Shown here: in pieces, positions 5,017 to 5,876 of the stretch
How the letters are laid out: the number at the start of each line of letters is the position of its first letter
Position numbering within the stretch: position 1 is the first letter of the stretch
Origin: Patescibacteria group bacterium
GTDB taxonomy: Bacteria > Patescibacteriota > WWE3 > UBA101185 > UBA10185
Assembly (NCBI GenBank): GCA_018818485.1
Contig: JAHIRX010000083.1
Location: forward strand, 1 to 5,876
Length of the DNA stretch: 5,876 bases
Direction of reading: 5' to 3'
Notes under the pieces: generated by a model
Seen by the model: the letters and a program-made list of their open reading frames with translations, nothing else
Told to the model about the DNA's origin: nothing
The model's database searches: none
Program-made: the position numbers and the translations under genes

Positions 5017-5022
5017 TATAAT
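5017..5022 (+). promoter_or_regulatory. -10 element for thrS, placed for a leaderless or near-leaderless mRNA
   Basis: A perfect TATAAT ends 8 nt before the GTG start at 5031; the predicted first transcribed base is about 5029. A -35 is weak (TTTTAA at 4994-4999, three of six, spacing 17). The AAAGG at 5024-5028 is only 2 nt from the GTG, too close for normal Shine-Dalgarno use. Confidence 0.5.
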
Positions 5023-5030
5023 CAAAGGTA

Positions 5031-5876
5031 GTGAAAAAAGAAAAAGTAATAGACAAAATTAAAGACGATCCATTATTTGCGTTAAGGCACTCTGCTGAAC
5101 ATATTATGCATATGGCTGTAGAAAGCCTATTTGATGGTGCTAAGAAGGTTATGGGACCACCCATTGAAGATGGTTTTTATGGGGACTTTGATTACGATGG
5201 AAAGATATCTGTAGAAGATTTTCCAAAGATAGAAGAAAGAATGCAAGAAATAATTGATGCAGATCTTCCTTTAGATATTAGAGAAGCCTCATTTGATGAA
5301 CTAAAAGAAGTATTTAAGGATAACCCATTCAAACTAGAGATGATAGAAGAAATTGAAAAATCTGGAGATCAAGCTACTGTATGTGAGACAGGTAAAGAAA
5401 AAGATAAATATCACGATATAGATCTTTGTGCTGGAAATCACATTAAAAGTACTGGAAAGATAAAAGCTTTTAAACTACTAAATGTGGCGGGTGCTTACTG
5501 GCATGGGGATGAGAAAAATAAGATGTTAACTAGAATATATGCCACAGCTTTTGATTCTAAAAAAGATTTAGATGAATATCTTGAAATGATTGAGAAAGCC
5601 AAAGAAAGAGACCACAGAAAAATTGGAAAAGAGATGGAACTTTTCCTTATGGACGATGAGGTAGGACAAGGACTTCCTGTTTGGTTACCAAATGGTGCTT
5701 TTATTAGACACAAAGTTATGGAATTTGCTTTTAATACTTATCTGAATAGAGGATACGTTCCTGCAGCAACCCCACATATTGCAAGTGAGGCTCTTTGGTC
5801 ACACTCGGGGCATCTAGATTTCTATAAAGAATCAATGTATGGAGCATTTGGTATTGATGAAGAAAACTACAGATTA
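5031..5876 (+). CDS. thrS: Threonyl-tRNA synthetase, N-terminal part (3' end cut by window edge), lacking TGS domain
   Basis: Charges tRNA-Thr with threonine and removes mischarged serine; cytoplasmic class II synthetase. The 282 visible residues hold the complete editing domain. Its first histidine pair is in RHSAEH (His20, His24), followed by GPPIEDGFYGDFD (42-54). The second catalytic set is DLCAGNH (Cys133, His137), where the usual Pro of CxGPH is Asn136. Then come AGAYWHGDEKNKMLTRIYATAF, the linker, and the start of the class II core with GLPVWLPNGAFIR and LWSHSGHLDFYKESMY. The window ends just before the zinc-site KPMNC region. An E. coli-type enzyme has a TGS domain of about 60 residues first; here an in-frame TAA at 5019-5021 lies three codons before GTG 5031, so that domain is truly absent. 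GTG 5031 is the only sensible start; the next ATG would remove the first editing histidine motif. Probably transcribed from its own promoter, 66 bp after the preceding gene. Confidence 0.96.
   Translation, partial: MKKEKVIDKIKDDPLFALRHSAEHIMHMAVESLFDGAKKVMGPPIEDGFYGDFDYDGKISVEDFPKIEERMQEIIDADLPLDIREASFDELKEVFKDNPFKLEMIEEIEKSGDQATVCETGKEKDKYHDIDLCAGNHIKSTGKIKAFKLLNVAGAYWHGDEKNKMLTRIYATAFDSKKDLDEYLEMIEKAKERDHRKIGKEMELFLMDDEVGQGLPVWLPNGAFIRHKVMEFAFNTYLNRGYVPAATPHIASEALWSHSGHLDFYKESMYGAFGIDEENYRL

Noticed and set aside
5495..5713. Minus-strand open frame inside thrS
   Set aside because: Overlaps conserved ThrS core sequence and is Ser/Phe-rich like other shadows.
1..5876. Alternative genetic code (TGA as Gly or Trp), prompted by absence of TGA among seven stops
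   Set aside because: No in-frame TGA occurs in any conserved gene, Gly uses GGN and Trp uses TGG at conserved positions; seven stops is too few to infer loss of TGA in AT-rich DNA.
1..5876. CRISPR array, insertion sequence, phage or toxin-antitoxin module
   Set aside because: No spaced direct repeats, no terminal inverted repeats with a transposase, no phage proteins, and no paired small genes in toxin-antitoxin arrangement.

Overview
The window is AT-rich bacterial DNA, densely packed and read with the standard code: glycine is written GGN, no real gene has an in-frame TGA, and the seven visible stop codons are all TAA or TAG. Two conserved enzymes are trimmed. TruB has only about 213 residues and no PUA tail. 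ThrS begins directly at its editing domain with no TGS domain. With the many small unrecognised proteins, this fits a reduced-genome lineage such as Candidate Phyla Radiation (Patescibacteria). That placement is inference from gene style; no rRNA or other marker is present to settle it.

Layout. Bases 1-1663 carry the C-terminal two thirds of a ten-helix P-type cation ATPase; the window edge cuts through its phosphorylation motif. A promoter-like site then leads into an unrecognised 176-residue soluble protein (1736-2266), closed by a strong hairpin terminator (2319-2356). A small minus-strand gene (2361-2603) encodes a CxxC...HxxxxH protein. It is divergent from a single-domain cupin (2679-3062), and their candidate -10 elements overlap. 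A GTG-started membrane protein of unknown role (3080-3919) follows the cupin. It converges on, and overlaps by 12 bp, the minus-strand truB (3908-4549). Divergent from truB, behind a good TTGATA-17-TATAAT promoter, lies a 109-residue unknown protein (4635-4964) whose stop codon sits inside its own terminator. The window ends inside thrS (5031 to the edge).

How the genes relate. There is no obvious single pathway. TruB (tRNA pseudouridine 55) and ThrS (threonyl-tRNA synthesis) both serve translation; the ATPase, cupin and membrane protein are accessory or housekeeping functions of unknown substrate. Most genes appear to have their own promoter rather than forming a long operon.

The most notable points are two kinds of translation start side by side (clear Shine-Dalgarno leaders versus starts placed directly after a -10 element, suggesting leaderless mRNAs), unusual substitutions in the ATP-binding and ion-site motifs of the ATPase, and the small zinc-finger-like protein. 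I see no CRISPR array, transposon, phage module, tRNA or rRNA, and no convincing new multi-gene system.
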